DNA from: Pseudomonas antarctica
Lineage (GTDB): Bacteria > Pseudomonadota > Gammaproteobacteria > Pseudomonadales > Pseudomonadaceae
Direction: 5' to 3'
Assembly (NCBI RefSeq): GCF_001647715.1
Contig: NZ_CP015600.1
Coordinates: forward strand, 4,588,001-4,652,000
Length of the DNA stretch: 64,000 nt
The translations under genes were made by a program, and so were the position numbers. Shown one piece after another: positions 1-8,620 of this stretch; position 1 is the first letter of the stretch; each line of letters opens with the position of its first letter. The notes under the pieces were generated by a model. That model was given only the letters and a program-made list of their open reading frames with translations. It searched no databases and was not told the origin of the DNA.

Positions 1-1
1 C

Positions 2-295
2 CTCTGGGACGAATACCTCGCTCGCGACCCCGAGCGCGCCAGCCTGGTGCGCGGCCTCGCCAGCCAGCATGCATTTCTGAGTGCACCCCAGTTGGAGCTT
101 ACGGTGAACCTGCGTTACGCCACCGCCATCGCCTGGCTGCTGGTAGAACAGCATCGCACCACATTGCCACAGCCGGGCGACGTACTGGCCATGGCGCGTA
201 TCTGGAAGGAAATATTTCACCCTCAAGGCCGGCTGCGAGATTTCACTCAAGCCTGGCAAACCTGTGTTTCACCCCAGAATCACGTCACTTGTTGA
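2..295 (+). CDS. C-terminal part of an unidentified protein
   Basis: An open frame enters from the left edge and runs 97 codons to a TGA. A GTG lies at 47, but the frame is open upstream of it, so this is probably the tail of a longer protein cut by the window. The visible part is rich in Leu, Ala and Arg, looks helical and soluble, and has no motif, membrane segment or repeat I recognise. The FadL-type gene starts about 150 bases downstream on the same strand. No function is assigned. Confidence 0.55.
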   Translation, partial: LWDEYLARDPERASLVRGLASQHAFLSAPQLELTVNLRYATAIAWLLVEQHRTTLPQPGDVLAMARIWKEIFHPQGRLRDFTQAWQTCVSPQNHVTC

Positions 296-441
296 TCAGG
301 CTTTTTGCAAGATTCGGCTAAAAACGTTGATTTTGGTCGGATTGTCCTACAAAACCGCTCTATCTCCTACGTTACAACCTATAGCGCTAACTTAAAATTG
401 TTGATACTTTCCGCAGCGGTGATCACCACGGAGTTCTAATA

Positions 442-1743
442 ATGAAAAAAGTAATGCTCAAGACCACACTTAGCCTCGCCGTTACCATGGCATCCTCCCA
501 ACTGTTCGCAAGCGGCTTTGCCCTGAACGAACAAGACGTCGCCGGCATGGGTACGGGTTTCGCAGGCCGCTCTTCTTCTGCCGATAACGCAAGCACCGTC
601 TATGGTAACCCTGCCGGTATGGCTCGCCTGGAAGGCCAGCAAATCACTGGTGGTGTTGCAGCGATCGATGCAACAACCGACATCAAAGACGCCAGCGGTC
701 GCTCGCGCGGCAGTAACAAAGGCGACATGGTCCCGTTCACCGCGGTCCCTTTTGGCTTCTACACCAATAAACTTAACGACCAGTGGGCAATCGGCTTCGG
801 TGTTTACGCACCGTTCGGCCTGAAGACTGACTACGAACGTGGCTTCCAGGGCCGTGCTTTCGGCAGCAAAAGTGAAGTGGCGGTCATTACCTTCCAGCCG
901 ACTGTCAGCTACGCCTTCAATGACAAGGTGTCGATCGGTTTTGGTCCAACCATCAACCGTATTTCCGGCACCCTTGAGTCGCAGCCAAACCTGGGCTTGC
1001 TGCCGCTTCCTGGGCTGGCAGGCACCGGTGACAGCAAAGTCAAAGTCAAAGGCGACGATACCGCCCTTGGCTTCAACGCCGGTATCCTGGTGCAAGCCAC
1101 CGACACCACCCGCGTTGGCCTGACTTATCACTCGGAAGTGAAATACAAGCTCGAAGGCCACACCGACGTAACCCCGGGCACTGGCGTTCCAGCTGCCTAT
1201 CTGGGTGCAGGCCGCTACGATGCATCGCTGAAAGTTGACACCCCTGAATCCTGGGATGCTTCGGTCACTCAAGACCTGAGCGATGCCTGGAAGGTCTACG
1301 GCGGTGCAACCTGGACGCGCTGGAGCCGCCTGAAAGACATTACCGTCAACAACGAAGGCGTGACCCGAGCCGGTGGTGCACTCGCACCTCAGATCGTCGG
1401 TCAGATCCAAGAGCCGCAAAACTGGCACGACACCTGGGCCTACGCCCTGGGTACCTCGTACCAGATCACCAAACAAGTGGTACTGCGTACCGGTCTGACC
1501 TTCGACCAGTCGCCTACCAACAACACTGATCGCTCGCCGCGTATTCCTACCGGTGACCGGACGATCTTCAGTGTCGGCTTGGGCTACGCGGTGATGGATA
1601 ACATGACCGTCGACCTGGCTTATTCCTACCTCAAGGAAGAGCCGGTCAAGGTGAACAAGCAGAACGCGCTGGGTCAGACCTACGCTTCCAAGTACGAAAA
1701 CAGCGCCAACGGCTTCGGCCTGGGCGTGACGTACAAGTTCTGA
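442..1743 (+). CDS. FadL/OmpP1-family outer membrane porin
   Basis: 433 residues with an N-terminal signal peptide (about 1-23, ending LFAS). The mature N-terminus has the FadL hallmarks: GFALNEQ, GTGFAGRSSSADNASTVYGNPAG at about 25-59, where the NPAG motif belongs to the hatch that plugs the barrel. The chain ends in Tyr-Lys-Phe, the aromatic C-terminus expected of an outer membrane beta-barrel. Family members carry long-chain fatty acids or other hydrophobic compounds across the outer membrane; the substrate here is not evident. A GGAG sits 7 bases before the ATG. An intrinsic terminator follows, separating it from the convergent glutathione peroxidase gene. Confidence 0.9.
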   Translation: MKKVMLKTTLSLAVTMASSQLFASGFALNEQDVAGMGTGFAGRSSSADNASTVYGNPAGMARLEGQQITGGVAAIDATTDIKDASGRSRGSNKGDMVPFTAVPFGFYTNKLNDQWAIGFGVYAPFGLKTDYERGFQGRAFGSKSEVAVITFQPTVSYAFNDKVSIGFGPTINRISGTLESQPNLGLLPLPGLAGTGDSKVKVKGDDTALGFNAGILVQATDTTRVGLTYHSEVKYKLEGHTDVTPGTGVPAAYLGAGRYDASLKVDTPESWDASVTQDLSDAWKVYGGATWTRWSRLKDITVNNEGVTRAGGALAPQIVGQIQEPQNWHDTWAYALGTSYQITKQVVLRTGLTFDQSPTNNTDRSPRIPTGDRTIFSVGLGYAVMDNMTVDLAYSYLKEEPVKVNKQNALGQTYASKYENSANGFGLGVTYKF

Positions 1744-1753
1744 TTTAAGCCGT

Positions 1754-1794
1754 AAAAAAAGCCCCGCGTTCCTGCAAAGGAAGCGGGGCTTTTT
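1754..1794. terminator. Bidirectional intrinsic terminator
   Basis: GCCCCGC and GCGGGGC arms around a short loop, with an A-run on one side and a T-run on the other, so it can serve both the FadL-type gene and the convergent peroxidase operon ending at 1807. Confidence 0.85.
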
Positions 1795-1806
1795 AATGGC
1801 CGACGA

Positions 1807-2355
1807 TCAAGGTTTGGAGGCCAACGCCTCTTCCACTGCCTTGATCAGATCCGGGCTGTCGGGTTTGGTCAAACTGGAGAAGTTGGCAATCACCTTGCCC
1901 TGGCGATCCACCACGTACTTATAGAAGTTCCACTTCGGCGCGCTGGTCTGCTGCGCCAGAATCTTGAACAGGTGCACCGCGTCCGGCCCTTTGACTTTTT
2001 GCGGCTCGGTCATGGTGAAGGTCACGCCGTAATTCACATAACAGACCTTGGCGGTCTCCTCACCTGTCTTGGCTTCCTGTTTGAAATCATCGGACGGCAC
2101 GCCGATCACTTCCAGCCCTTGGCCCTTATAGCGCTGGTACAAGGCTTCGAGGCCTTTAAACTGTGGCGCGAACCCACAGAAGCTGGCGGTATTGACGATC
2201 ACCAGGGGCTTGCCGGCGAAGCGCTGGCACAAATCAATGGATTCCTTGGCCCGCAGCTTGGGCAACTCGCCCGCCAGCAACGGTGGGCAATCGGCGGCCA
2301 TGGCAACACTGCCAATCGCCATCAAGATGGGTACTGCAAGCCAGCGCATCTGCAT
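1807..2355 (-). CDS. Periplasmic glutathione peroxidase family protein
   Basis: 182 residues with a signal peptide (cleavage near AMA-ADC, about residue 20). The peroxidatic motif NTASFCGF puts the catalytic Cys at residue 60, and the conserved WNFYK motif is at 142-146. The usual FPCNQF motif is altered to VPSDDF near 86-91, so the Gln normally close to the active Cys is absent or displaced. Expected role: thiol-dependent reduction of peroxides, here exported to the periplasm. Of the two nearby ATGs, the first is preferred because AAGGA lies 7 bases before it. It is last in an apparent operon with the MFS gene and a 40-residue membrane protein, behind a MarR regulator, which suggests an oxidative or toxic-compound response. 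Confidence 0.88.
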   Translation of the reverse strand: MQMRWLAVPILMAIGSVAMAADCPPLLAGELPKLRAKESIDLCQRFAGKPLVIVNTASFCGFAPQFKGLEALYQRYKGQGLEVIGVPSDDFKQEAKTGEETAKVCYVNYGVTFTMTEPQKVKGPDAVHLFKILAQQTSAPKWNFYKYVVDRQGKVIANFSSLTKPDSPDLIKAVEEALASKP

Positions 2356-2388
2356 GTCGTGGTCCTTGAAAGTTTCCAGATTACGAAC

Positions 2389-2511
2389 TTAACAGATCGA
2401 CATACCCAGTTGCATCAACGCCAGCCCGCCGCGCTGCCAACCCCACCACGCCAAAAGCAGCAGAAGCGTCACCGCCCCTGCCCCGCCAAGCCAGTACCTG
2501 TTGAAACTCAT
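2389..2511 (-). CDS. Small single-pass membrane protein coupled to the MFS gene
   Basis: A 40-codon frame whose ATG overlaps the TGA of the upstream MFS gene (ATGA, 2508-2511), the usual sign of translational coupling. It opens MSFNRYWLGGAGAV and has a hydrophobic stretch of about 15-17 residues (roughly 10-25) containing LLLLLAWWGW, then a short polar tail ending in Cys. One transmembrane helix is predicted by eye. The peroxidase gene starts 33 bases further on. Function unknown; it may be a small partner of the transporter. It could be a chance frame, but the overlap, the clean membrane segment and its fit into the gap argue for a real gene. Confidence 0.6.
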   Translation of the reverse strand: MSFNRYWLGGAGAVTLLLLLAWWGWQRGGLALMQLGMSIC

Positions 2512-3716
2512 GCCGCCTCCATCTGCGTCTGCAATCGCGCCACTGGTCGCTCGCGCACCGGCCAGTTGAGGGCCGCAGCGAGCAAGCTCAACAGCACCGC
2601 CACCTGCCAGATCAAATCGTAATTGCCGGTTCGATCATAGACCACCCCGCCCAACCAACCGCCGAGGAACGAGCCCAGCTGATGGAACAGGAACACAATG
2701 CCGCCCAGCATCGAGAGGTTTCGCACACCGAACAAGGTCGCGACGGTGCCGTTGGTCAGCGGCACCGTCGACAGCCAGAGGAAGCCCATGGCCATGCCGA
2801 ACAGGTAAGCCGTGACTTCAGTGACCGGCGCCCACAGAAACAACACGATCACCACCGCGCGCAACAGGTACAGGCCGGTCAGCAAGCGCGGCTTGGACAT
2901 GCGCCCGCCGAGCCAGCCGGCAGTGTAAGTGCCGAACACGTTAAACAGTCCGATCAAGGCCAGCACTGTAGTGCCTACCGTCGCTGGCAAATGCTGGTCG
3001 ACCAGATACGCCGGCAGGTGCACACCGATAAACACCACCTGAAAACCGCAGACGAAAAAGCCGAACGCCAGCAGCCAGAATCCAGAGTGGGAACAGGCCT
3101 CCTTCAATGCTTCGCGCAGGGTTTGCTGACCCGCCATCACCGGCAGCGGCTTGTCCTTGAGCATCGCCACCAGCGGCAAGATCAACGCCACCATCAGGCC
3201 CAACGCCAGCAAGGCGGCGGACCAACCCAGCCAGCCGATCAACCCCAAGGTGCCCGGCACCATGGCGAACTGACCGAAGGAACCTGCAGCGCTTGCGATA
3301 CCCATGGCCATGCTGCGTTTTTCCGGCGGCACGGCGCGGCCGACCACACCGAGAATCACCGAAAACGAGGTGCCCGAAAGGCCAATCCCGATCAGCAAGC
3401 CAGCACTTAGCGACAACGACCACGCCGAATCGGACATACCCATCAGCACCAGCCCCACGGCGTACAGCACGCCACCGACAAACACCGCTTTGGTAGCGCC
3501 GAAACGGTCGGCCAAGGCGCCGGTAAACGGCTGTGCCAGGCCCCAGATCAGGTTCTGCAGGGCGATAGCGAAGGCAAAAGTCTCACGACCCCAGCCGAAT
3601 TCGTTGCTCATCGGCGCCAGGAACAGGCCAAAGCCATGCCGCACGCCCAAGGACAACGCCAGGATCAGCGCACTGCCCAAAAGAACCCAACCACTGGTGC
3701 GCCACATCGAGGTCAT
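2508..3716 (-). CDS. MFS transporter (MarR-linked)
   Basis: 402 residues, about 12 hydrophobic segments, with the MFS loop motif ADRFGATKAV after helix 2 (about 69-78). Major facilitator proteins move small solutes using the proton gradient. This subgroup resembles the oxalate/formate-antiporter-like proteins that pseudomonads carry beside a MarR regulator and a glutathione peroxidase. Substrate unknown; efflux of a toxic compound is a guess from the MarR neighbour. A GGAG precedes the ATG. The 55-base gap after the MarR gene contains an 18-bp palindrome, so it probably has its own regulated promoter as well as read-through. Confidence 0.85.
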   Translation of the reverse strand: MTSMWRTSGWVLLGSALILALSLGVRHGFGLFLAPMSNEFGWGRETFAFAIALQNLIWGLAQPFTGALADRFGATKAVFVGGVLYAVGLVLMGMSDSAWSLSLSAGLLIGIGLSGTSFSVILGVVGRAVPPEKRSMAMGIASAAGSFGQFAMVPGTLGLIGWLGWSAALLALGLMVALILPLVAMLKDKPLPVMAGQQTLREALKEACSHSGFWLLAFGFFVCGFQVVFIGVHLPAYLVDQHLPATVGTTVLALIGLFNVFGTYTAGWLGGRMSKPRLLTGLYLLRAVVIVLFLWAPVTEVTAYLFGMAMGFLWLSTVPLTNGTVATLFGVRNLSMLGGIVFLFHQLGSFLGGWLGGVVYDRTGNYDLIWQVAVLLSLLAAALNWPVRERPVARLQTQMEAA

Positions 3717-3731
3717 TTCTTATTCTCCGCT

Positions 3732-3749
3732 CGCGGGTATATACCCGCG
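3732..3749. promoter_or_regulatory. 18-bp perfect palindrome, putative MarR operator for the MFS operon
   Basis: CGCGGGTATATACCCGCG is a perfect inverted repeat 16 bases upstream of the MFS start. Its core GTATATACCCG recurs in front of the marR-like gene at 4181-4195. Both flank genes of one regulatory unit, which fits binding of the encoded MarR dimer (inference). TATATA may also serve as the -10 element here. Confidence 0.7.
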
Positions 3750-3771
3750 TGTAGTCAAAAAGAACCCGCGC

Positions 3772-4176
3772 TCAGGCGAGTTCATCCAGCAAGGCCAACA
3801 ACGTTTCGCGCTTTTCGACACCTAACCGATCAATCAACTTCTGCTGCGCCGCTTCCCACGCCGGCAAGGCGGCAGCCAGTCGTTCTTCGCCGGCTTGCGT
3901 CAGCAGCACCAGGCGGTTGCGCAGGTCATCACCCTCGACCAACAGCACCAGCCCCTCTCCCTCCAGCACCCGAAGGTTACGCCCCAAGGTGCTGCGATCC
4001 AGCCCCATGGCTTCGGCCAGGCTGGAAATGCTCGGTTGGTCGAGGCGCTGCAAGTTGCACAGCAAGGAATACTGGGCGACGTTGATCCCGAAGCCGTCGA
4101 GAGCGCCGTCGTAATGCCTGCTGACGCCACGGGCGGCGCGTCGCAGGTTGGTGCATAAGCATTGGGAGGCAAGCAT
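3772..4176 (-). CDS. MarR-family transcriptional regulator
   Basis: 134 residues with the MarR winged-helix layout: N-terminal dimer helix, recognition helix region LAEAMGLDRSTLGRNLRVLE (about 54-73), then the wing with GDDLRNR (about 82-88), where the acidic-x-R pattern is typical. It starts MLASQCLC, with two Cys near the N-terminus that could sense oxidants (inference). No Shine-Dalgarno sequence precedes the ATG. Instead a -10-like TATACA ends 6 bases before it, so the message may be leaderless. It probably represses itself and the MFS/small protein/peroxidase operon through the matching palindromes. Confidence 0.88.
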   Translation of the reverse strand: MLASQCLCTNLRRAARGVSRHYDGALDGFGINVAQYSLLCNLQRLDQPSISSLAEAMGLDRSTLGRNLRVLEGEGLVLLVEGDDLRNRLVLLTQAGEERLAAALPAWEAAQQKLIDRLGVEKRETLLALLDELA

Positions 4177-4211
4177 AGAGCGTGTATATACCCGGGATTG
4201 AGGAAATGCAA
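4177..4211 (-). promoter_or_regulatory. Putative marR promoter with overlapping operator, leaderless start
   Basis: On the minus strand TTGCAT (4206-4211), a 17-base spacer and TATACA (4183-4188) form a sigma-70-like promoter. Only six bases separate the -10 from the ATG, which puts the expected start of transcription on the A of ATG. The -10 lies inside the palindrome-like CGGGTATATACACG, which resembles the perfect operator at 3732-3749. Confidence 0.6.
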
Positions 4212-4218
4212 GAAAGTG

Positions 4219-4947
4219 TTACAGCGCCAAGCCAACCAAAACCGCGACTTCCAAAAGCTCCAACAGCGCGCCCGCCGTGTCGCCAGTGGTGCCGCCGAGC
4301 CGATTGACCATAAGCTGGCGCAGGCCGATAAAGCAAAGCGCAGCCAGCAAAACGGCAATACCGCCACTGAAACCGCCGATCAGGATGCAGGCCAGACCGC
4401 TGAGGATCAGCACCTGTTGGCCGACTATCCTTGGTAAATGATCCGACAATGCCTGGCCCAAACCACCTGCACGCACGTAGCGCGTAGTGAGGAACAGCGC
4501 CAACATCGAAGCACGCCCAATCAGCGGCGCGAGGATCAACGCCGCGCCGTTATGCTGCTCGATCAGGGCCACCAGCGCCGTGAACTTGAGCAACAACACC
4601 AAGCCCAACGTAACCACGGCAATTGGCCCGCTGCGGGGGTCTTTCATGATGCTCAGCGTGCGCTCGCGATCGCCGAAACCTCCGAGCCAGGCATCGGCGC
4701 TGTCCGCCAGGCCATCCAGGTGCAGGCCGCCACTGAGCAGTACCCACGCCGTCAACAGCAGTGCCGCATGCAGCAACAGCGGCGCGCCCATCAACACGGC
4801 ATTCAGGCCCCACAACAGCACCCCGAACAACACGCCCACCAGCGGATAAAAAAGCAACGAACGCCCCAGTTCCTGAGGCTGCGGCATGCCCGGCAAACGA
4901 ATCGGCAGACTGCTGAGAAATTGCAGGGCGATCCAGAACGGCAGCAT
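4219..4947 (-). CDS. cobS: Adenosylcobinamide-GDP ribazoletransferase (cobalamin synthase)
   Basis: 242 residues, strongly hydrophobic, with the family signature GGLHLDGLADSADA at 73-86 and DRERTLSIMKDPRSG at about 93-107, acidic residues that hold Mg. It joins adenosylcobinamide-GDP to alpha-ribazole (or its phosphate) in the inner membrane, the last major step of B12 assembly. Also called cobV. It is the final gene of the ten-gene operon and begins 2 bases after the stop of the phosphatase gene. The marR-type promoter begins only a few bases past its stop codon. Confidence 0.93.
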   Translation of the reverse strand: MLPFWIALQFLSSLPIRLPGMPQPQELGRSLLFYPLVGVLFGVLLWGLNAVLMGAPLLLHAALLLTAWVLLSGGLHLDGLADSADAWLGGFGDRERTLSIMKDPRSGPIAVVTLGLVLLLKFTALVALIEQHNGAALILAPLIGRASMLALFLTTRYVRAGGLGQALSDHLPRIVGQQVLILSGLACILIGGFSGGIAVLLAALCFIGLRQLMVNRLGGTTGDTAGALLELLEVAVLVGLAL

Positions 4948-4949
4948 CG

Positions 4950-5525
4950 TCAGATTCCTTCCTTCAACACACCATCGGCAGCGACCTGCAGGCTGAACAG
5001 CCCACCGTGACCGACCTCGACATTCAACAGTTGCTCGCGCGGCAAACCGCGCGCCCGAGCCAGCAGCAGGCGCATCACGCCACCGTGGCTGATCAGCAAC
5101 ACGCGCTCACCGGCATAAGCCTGATGCAAGCGTGAGACCGCGCCTAGAACACGTTCGGAAAACTCGCTGACAGGCTCGCCATCAGGCGGCGTGAAACTGT
5201 AGGGATCGGCCCAGAACAAGCCCAACCCTTCAGCGTCGGTTTCCATCAACGCCGCTGCACTTTGCCCTTCCCAGGCGCCGAAGTGCAGTTCCTGCAGAGC
5301 CTTTTCCAGGCTCACCGGCACATTGAGGCGTGCGCCCAACTCACGTGCGAACAGCGCGCAACGTTGCAACGGCGAGCTGATCAAGCGATCCCACGGCCCC
5401 TGCTCCGCCACGGCGGCGCGCATCTGCTCCCAGCCCTTGGCGGTTAACGCATCGTCCAGGCTGCCGCGCAGGCCGCCGCCCAGTTCGGTTTCGCCGTGAC
5501 GCAGCAGGTCCAGGTGCAACGTCAT
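4950..5525 (-). CDS. cobC: Alpha-ribazole phosphatase, histidine phosphatase family
   Basis: 191 residues when started at the ATG at 5525. The catalytic RHGET motif is at 9-13 (phospho-His10) and the second His is in SHGG at about 147, as in phosphoglycerate-mutase-like phosphatases. It removes phosphate from alpha-ribazole 5'-phosphate, or from cobalamin 5'-phosphate, in the lower-ligand branch. The frame is open further upstream, but this start overlaps the cobT stop as ATGA (5522-5525) and puts RHGET at the normal distance from the N-terminus. Note that the symbol cobC is used for a different enzyme in the Pseudomonas denitrificans scheme. Confidence 0.9.
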   Translation of the reverse strand: MTLHLDLLRHGETELGGGLRGSLDDALTAKGWEQMRAAVAEQGPWDRLISSPLQRCALFARELGARLNVPVSLEKALQELHFGAWEGQSAAALMETDAEGLGLFWADPYSFTPPDGEPVSEFSERVLGAVSRLHQAYAGERVLLISHGGVMRLLLARARGLPREQLLNVEVGHGGLFSLQVAADGVLKEGI

Positions 5526-6577
5526 GCCGGGCGATCTGCCACGGCCGCTTCTGCGAACGTCGCCATCTGCCCGTGCAACGCGCACGCCAGGCGCAGTAAC
5601 GGCACCGCCAGCGCCGCACCACTGCCTTCGCCCAGGCGCAGCCCCAGTTCCAGCAGCGGTTCGGCGTCGAGGCTTTGCAGCACATGCCGATGACCCGGCT
5701 CAGCACCTCGATGGCCGAACACCAGCCATTCGCGGCACGCCGGGTTCAAGCGTGTGGCGACCAGCGCGGCGACGGTGCAGATAAACCCATCCACCAGCAC
5801 CACGATGCCTTCCTGGGCACAGGCCAGATAGCCGCCGACCAGCGCGGCGATTTCAAAACCGCCGAGGTTGAACAAGGTTTGCAGCGCGTCGCCACGTTGC
5901 CCTGCATGCAGCGCCAGCGCGCGCTCGATGACAGCCACTTTGTGGCTGACGCCCTTGGCATTCAAGCCGGTGCCCGGGCCAGTCAGGTCACTCACCTTGC
6001 AATCGAGCAACGCACACGCCAACGCACTGGCGGCAGTGGTGTTGCCGATCCCCATCTCGCCGCCGATAAACAGCTGCGCGCCGCTTTGCAATGCACGGCG
6101 CGCACTGTCTCGACCGGCTTGCAAGGCCAGGCGCCCCTGCGCCTCAGTCATCGCCGGGCCGTTGACGAAATTCGCCGTGCCCGCGCCAATGTTCAGGTGG
6201 CGCACACCCGGCAAGCTCAGCGACGGCGTCACGGTGCCAAGGTCGACCACTTCCAGCTGCGCGTCCAGCTGTCGCGCCAACACACTGATAGCCGCGCCAC
6301 CCGTCACAAAGTTATGCAGCATTTGCCCGGTCACCTCCTGGGGAAATGCCGACACGCCTTCAGCGACGACGCCATGGTCGCCGGCAAAAATGGCGATCCA
6401 CAGCTGCTCCACCGACGGTTTGACCTGGCCTTGCAGGCCGGCCAATTGCACCGCCACGGCTTCCAACTGGCCGAGCGAGCCGGCCGGCTTAGTCAGTTGC
6501 TGCTGGCGAGCCAGGGCGTGTTCGTACGCCGCAGCGTCCATGGCCTTGCAGGGGTTGAGCCACCAGGTGTCAGTCAT
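5522..6577 (-). CDS. cobT: Nicotinate-nucleotide-dimethylbenzimidazole phosphoribosyltransferase
   Basis: 351 residues starting [10 protein letters not shown]. It has [10 protein letters not shown] near 30-39, [14 protein letters not shown] in the middle and the catalytic Glu in LGEGSGA at residue 317, the same number as in the well-studied Salmonella enzyme. It transfers phosphoribose from nicotinate mononucleotide to dimethylbenzimidazole, giving alpha-ribazole phosphate, the substrate of the phosphatase downstream. Also called cobU. The start at 6577 overlaps the stop of the kinase gene as ATGA. BluB in the same operon supplies its base substrate. Confidence 0.94.
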   Translation of the reverse strand: MTDTWWLNPCKAMDAAAYEHALARQQQLTKPAGSLGQLEAVAVQLAGLQGQVKPSVEQLWIAIFAGDHGVVAEGVSAFPQEVTGQMLHNFVTGGAAISVLARQLDAQLEVVDLGTVTPSLSLPGVRHLNIGAGTANFVNGPAMTEAQGRLALQAGRDSARRALQSGAQLFIGGEMGIGNTTAASALACALLDCKVSDLTGPGTGLNAKGVSHKVAVIERALALHAGQRGDALQTLFNLGGFEIAALVGGYLACAQEGIVVLVDGFICTVAALVATRLNPACREWLVFGHRGAEPGHRHVLQSLDAEPLLELGLRLGEGSGAALAVPLLRLACALHGQMATFAEAAVADRPA

Positions 6578-7095
6578 AACGCAGTACCTTTCAAAGTCAG
6601 GGGCAGGCCGGCAACCGTCAGGACAACACGCTGACACCGCTCGGCCAAGGCTTGATGCAGCCAACCGGCTTCATCCACATAGCGGCGAGTCAATTCGCCC
6701 AGCGGCACGACACCCAAACCGGTCTCGTTGCTGACAAAAATGATTTCACCCGGCAGCGAGGCCAGGGTTTGCAGCAGGTATTCACGCTCAAGCGCCAGGC
6801 GTGCCGGGTCTTCGAGCATCAACAGGTTGGTAAGCCACAGGGTCAGGCAATCCACCAGCAGGCAGCGATCGGACGACGCGTTTTCACGCAGTACGCGCGC
6901 CAGTTCGATGGGCTCTTCAATCAGGCCCCAATGATCGGGACGGCGCTGGCGATGAAGGGCGACGCGCGCGTTCATCTCACCGTCAAGCGGTTGGCTGGTG
7001 GCGATATAGATGACAGGCAACGCGCTGTCAGCAGCGAGCTTTTCGGCAAGGCGGCTTTTGCCGGAACGGGCGCCGCCGAGGATCAACTGATGCAT
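6574..7095 (-). CDS. cobU: Adenosylcobinamide kinase / adenosylcobinamide-phosphate guanylyltransferase
   Basis: 173 residues with a P-loop GGARSGKS at 7-14 and the guanylylated-His region at His48 followed by [12 protein letters not shown]. The bifunctional enzyme phosphorylates adenosylcobinamide and then adds GMP, giving the GDP derivative used by CobS. Also called cobP. AGAGGTGG lies just before the ATG, unlike most operon members, which rely on overlaps. It follows the only sizeable gap in the operon (73 bases after cobQ), so this strong site probably restarts translation. Confidence 0.93.
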   Translation of the reverse strand: MHQLILGGARSGKSRLAEKLAADSALPVIYIATSQPLDGEMNARVALHRQRRPDHWGLIEEPIELARVLRENASSDRCLLVDCLTLWLTNLLMLEDPARLALEREYLLQTLASLPGEIIFVSNETGLGVVPLGELTRRYVDEAGWLHQALAERCQRVVLTVAGLPLTLKGTAL

Positions 7096-7168
7096 GGAAA
7101 ACCACCTCTTTCGGTCGGCGGATATTTTGATGCAGGCCCGCGCTCACATTTGGACGGCGTGCACACCG

Positions 7169-8620
7169 TTAAACCCCACATAACGTGCGCAATAAATCGG
7201 TGTCCAGATGGTTCTCCACCAGGTCCGCCAAGCGCTCGATATCGCGCTCGCGCAGCGCGTGGTAATCGACTTCCTGCACATCCTGCAGCCCCGCCCAGCG
7301 CAACAAGGCACTGCAAGCGGCCGGGGTCTCGAACAGACCATGCAAATACGTGCCGAAGATCTGGCCGTCCTCACTCTGGGCACCGTCACTGCGGCCGTCA
7401 TCCAGCAGCACGGCGGCTTTCGACAGCGCTTCGCCGGAGGTCACACCCGCGTGGATCTCATAGCCACTGACCGGAGCGTCCTCCAGCAACAAGCGCCCAC
7501 GCACATTGCGCAACTGTTTCTCTTCGGCAAGCGTCGTACTGAACGCCAGCAACCCAAAGCCTTCGCTTGACCCTGCCGGCCCTTCCAGCCCAAGCGGGTC
7601 ATGCACCTGCTCGCCGAGCATCTGCAACCCGCCGCAAATCCCCAGCACCTTGCCGCCGTAGCGCAAGTGCCGAGCCACAGCGGTGTCCCAGCCATTGGCG
7701 CGCAGGTACGCCAAATCGCTGCGCACACTTTTTGAACCCGGCAGGATAATCAGGTCGGCGGCCGGAATCGCCTGGCCCGGCCCGATGAATTGCAGATCTA
7801 CCTGAGGATGCAGGCGCAGCGGGTCAAAATCGGTGTGATTGCTGATTCGCGGCAACACCGGCACCACCACGTTTAACACCTGCGCCGCCTTGTCGATCTG
7901 ACGCGCGTCGATGCCGTCTTCGGCCTCCAGGTGCAGGTCCATCACGTAGGGCAACACGCCCACCACCGGTTTGCCGGTGCGGGCTTCCAGCCAATCCAGG
8001 CCGGGTTGCAACAAGGCGATATCGCCGCGAAAACGGTTGATGATGAAGCCCTTGACCCGCGCTTGCTCCGTGGGCGAAAGCAACTCCAGCGTGCCGACCA
8101 GGTGGGCAAACACGCCTCCACGATTGATATCGGCAATCAACAGCACCGGGCAATCCACCGCTTCGGCGAAACCCATGTTGGCGATGTCATTGGCGCGCAG
8201 GTTGATTTCCGCCGGGGAGCCCGCGCCTTCCACCATCACCACCGGGTAGGCCTCGCTCAACCGCGCGTGGGAGGCCAGCACCGCTTGCATCGCGATGGCT
8301 TTATAGTCGTGATAGGTCACGGCGTTCATGGTGGTCACGGCTCGACCATGGATGATCACCTGCGAGCCGGTGTCACTGTTGGGTTTGAGCAGCACCGGAT
8401 TCATATCGGTGTGAGGCGCGAGATTGGCCGCCTGGGCTTGCACCGCCTGGGCTCGGCCGATCTCACCGCCCTCGGCAGTCACGGCACTGTTGAGGGCCAT
8501 GTTCTGTGGCTTGAACGGCACCACCGCGACGCCCTGGCGAATCAGCCAGCGGCAGAGCGCGGTCACCAGAGTGCTTTTACCCGCGTCGGAGGTGGTGCCT
8601 TGCACCATCAGCGTACTCAT
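7169..8620 (-). CDS. cobQ: Cobyric acid synthase
   Basis: 483 residues, the normal family length. The N-terminal ATPase half has GTTSDAGKS at 8-16, and the C-terminal class I glutamine amidotransferase half has its nucleophilic Cys in GICGGLQML. It amidates adenosylcobyrinic acid a,c-diamide at four side chains using ATP and glutamine. The start overlaps the stop of the aminotransferase gene as ATGA (8617-8620). Confidence 0.95.
   Translation of the reverse strand: MSTLMVQGTTSDAGKSTLVTALCRWLIRQGVAVVPFKPQNMALNSAVTAEGGEIGRAQAVQAQAANLAPHTDMNPVLLKPNSDTGSQVIIHGRAVTTMNAVTYHDYKAIAMQAVLASHARLSEAYPVVMVEGAGSPAEINLRANDIANMGFAEAVDCPVLLIADINRGGVFAHLVGTLELLSPTEQARVKGFIINRFRGDIALLQPGLDWLEARTGKPVVGVLPYVMDLHLEAEDGIDARQIDKAAQVLNVVVPVLPRISNHTDFDPLRLHPQVDLQFIGPGQAIPAADLIILPGSKSVRSDLAYLRANGWDTAVARHLRYGGKVLGICGGLQMLGEQVHDPLGLEGPAGSSEGFGLLAFSTTLAEEKQLRNVRGRLLLEDAPVSGYEIHAGVTSGEALSKAAVLLDDGRSDGAQSEDGQIFGTYLHGLFETPAACSALLRWAGLQDVQEVDYHALRERDIERLADLVENHLDTDLLRTLCGV

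Noticed and set aside
436..1476. A 346-codon minus-strand frame across the FadL-type gene
   Set aside because: It is antisense to a gene with a complete signal peptide, family motifs and barrel end; long antisense frames are common in high-GC DNA.
5522..6664. Longer cobT start at 6664 and longer phosphatase start at 5585
   Set aside because: The inner ATGs overlap the preceding stop codons as ATGA and give normal family N-termini.
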